From: Ascaphus truei
Lineage: Eukaryota > Chordata > Amphibia > Anura > Ascaphidae
DNA length: 64,000 nucleotides
Direction of reading: 5' to 3'
Assembly: GCA_036426205.1 (NCBI GenBank)
Contig: CM071587.1
Span: 2,972,879 to 3,036,878, forward strand
The notes beneath the pieces were generated by a model. It was not told the DNA's origin. It saw only the letters and a list, made by a program, of their open reading frames with translations, and searched no databases. Position numbers and translations under genes: made by a program. The stretch's first letter is position 1; every line of letters starts with the position of its first letter. Positions 62,762 through 64,000 of the stretch are shown piece after piece.

Positions 62762-63530
62762 TGGTGGTTGTGGTGGTGGTGGTGTAAGTATTGGTGGTGG
62801 TGGTGGTAGTGGGTGGTGTCAGTAGTGGGGTGATGGTGGTGGTGGTGATAGTGATGGGGGAGAGAGGGGTGGGTGGGTAGGCGGTGATAGGGAGTGTGGT
62901 GGTAGAGGTGCTGGTTGTGGTGTTGGTAGTGGTGGAGGTAGTGGTGGTGCTGGTGGTGGTAGAGGGGGGTTGGGGTACGGTGGGTCGGGATGGGGGATGG
63001 AGTAGGAGTGACATGGTCCGAGGTGGTAGTGGTGGGGTGGGGATAAGTGTGGGTTGGGGGCTGGTGGTAGGTGGTGTCTGGTGGGACGGGTGTGTGTGGT
63101 GGTGCGTAGTAGTAGTAGTGGTCGGGGTGATAGTGGTGTGGTTGGTGGTAAAGTGGGTAATGGTGGTGATGGGGATAGTGGTGGTAAATGGGCGGGGAGA
63201 ATGGCTCGGCTAGTTGGGGAGTGGGGGGGGGGAGGGGACTTCATCTGCCTGCTACTAGGCCCCGCTTCCACTCCTCACTTAACCCTCGGTTGGAGTATTG
63301 ACACATTTCTGCCCCGGGGTAGTGGGAACCAGGGTGGGGGGAGGGAGATGGGGTGTGGGGGGTGGCGGATAAGGGGTTGCTGGTGGTAGGGGGTGGCTTG
63401 ATGGATGTGGGGGGGTAGGGGTGAGTGTAGTGGTGGAGGTGGTGGTGGTGATAGTGGTGGAGGTGGTGGTGGTGGAGGTGGTGGTGGTGATAGTGGTGAT
63501 AGTGGTGATAGTGGTGGTGTGCCTGTTTTT
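62762..63530. repeat. GGT/GTG-rich low-complexity tract
   Basis: Strongly G-biased on the plus strand (GGTGGTGGT, GATAGTGGT). It is interrupted at 63240-63310 by ordinary sequence. Frames read Val/Gly on plus and Pro/Thr/Ser on minus. Not coding. Confidence 0.9.
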
Positions 63531-63604
63531 CCGAGTAGAAATGACAGTTTTATTAATATTCTCAGTATTATGCTTCTGTGCATTATCCATTATAGAAGTG
63601 CTAG

Positions 63605-63641
63605 CCAGGGACAGGGACAGGGCCAGGGCCAGGGCCAGGGC

Positions 63642-63673
<32 letters not shown>

Positions 63674-63869
63674 GGGACAGGGCCAGGGACAGGGACAGGG
63701 CCAGGGCCAGGGCCAGGGCCAGGGCCAGGGACAGGGCCAGGGCCAGGGCCAGGGACAGGGACAGGGCCAGGGCCAGGGCCAGGGCCAGGGACAGGGCCAG
63801 GGCCAGGGACAGGGCCAGGGACAGGGCCAGGGACAGGGCCAGGGACAGGGCCAGGGCCAGGGCCAGGGC

Positions 63870-63925
<56 letters not shown>

Positions 63926-64000
63926 GGGACAGGGCCAGGGACAGGGCCAGGGCCAGGGACAGGGACAGGGCCAGGGACAGGGACAGGGCCAGGGACAGGG
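63605..64000. repeat. Hexamer array CAGGGA/CAGGGC, runs off right edge
   Basis: About 66 six-base units CAGGGM, where M is A or C, with no indel or other substitution visible in the window. The two unit types are irregularly mixed, with short recurring strings such as A-C-A-C-A. Each unit has a GGG run, so the G-rich strand could form G-quadruplexes. The array continues beyond the window. Confidence 0.97.

Overview
The window is vertebrate nuclear DNA, most likely from a frog or toad. It has one split neuronal gene, very long introns, and a dense set of TIR/hAT-type MITEs, tRNA-derived and other SINEs, L2/CR1-like LINE pieces, a solo LTR, a DIRS/Ngaro-like gag remnant and many tandem arrays. 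The SINE and MITE sequences resemble families known from anuran genomes. That assignment is from recollection and was not searched.

The only conventional gene I can support is CHRNA4, the neuronal nicotinic acetylcholine receptor alpha-4 subunit, on the minus strand. Exon 1 (14952-15012), exon 2 (10742-10893), exon 3 (6496-6540) and exon 4 (5429-5538) have consensus splice sites, matching phases and lengths of 61 (coding), 152, 45 and 110 bp. The large exon 5 (rest of the ligand-binding domain and the membrane segments) is not between 1 and 5428, so the gene should run off the left edge. The first 5.4 kb is intron 4, including a 35-bp minisatellite at 391-2203.

Two blocks look like raw single-molecule read inserted into otherwise polished sequence. 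Positions about 18131-29300 repeat about 6885-18110, including CHRNA4 exons 1 and 2. Positions about 50004-54160 repeat about 46028-49960. In both cases the second copy carries frequent 1-2 base indels, even in coding exons and simple repeats. Each block adjoins a long tandem array (39-bp unit at 16066-18110 and 27460-29545; 18-bp unit at 54290-59335). This looks like gap-filling artefact, although a real collapsed tandem duplication is not fully excluded for the first block.

From 29.5 to 46 kb is a graveyard of transposons. It holds a 744-bp solo LTR with a 5-bp target duplication (29608-30351), two hAT MITEs with perfect 8-bp target duplications (35336-35530 and 37951-38339), a 330-bp foldback element (34543-34870), an L2/Rex-like reverse transcriptase fragment (about 35960-37310, minus), a MITE nested in another MITE (43515-44010) and a possible Helitron 3' end (45056-45083). 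From 46 to 59.3 kb there is a long inverted repeat set among 18-bp minisatellites, with a possible minus-strand transposon-type exon. From 59.7 kb to the end lie CCTGCC-rich repeats, a minus-strand gag remnant split by a SINE, a GAT array, a GGT-rich tract and a perfect-phase hexamer array that runs off the right edge.

No CRISPR array, rRNA, tRNA gene or prokaryotic feature is present. The best candidates for something not simply ordinary are the inverted repeat embedded in 18-bp arrays (47.4-59.3 kb) and the two-state hexamer array at the right end.
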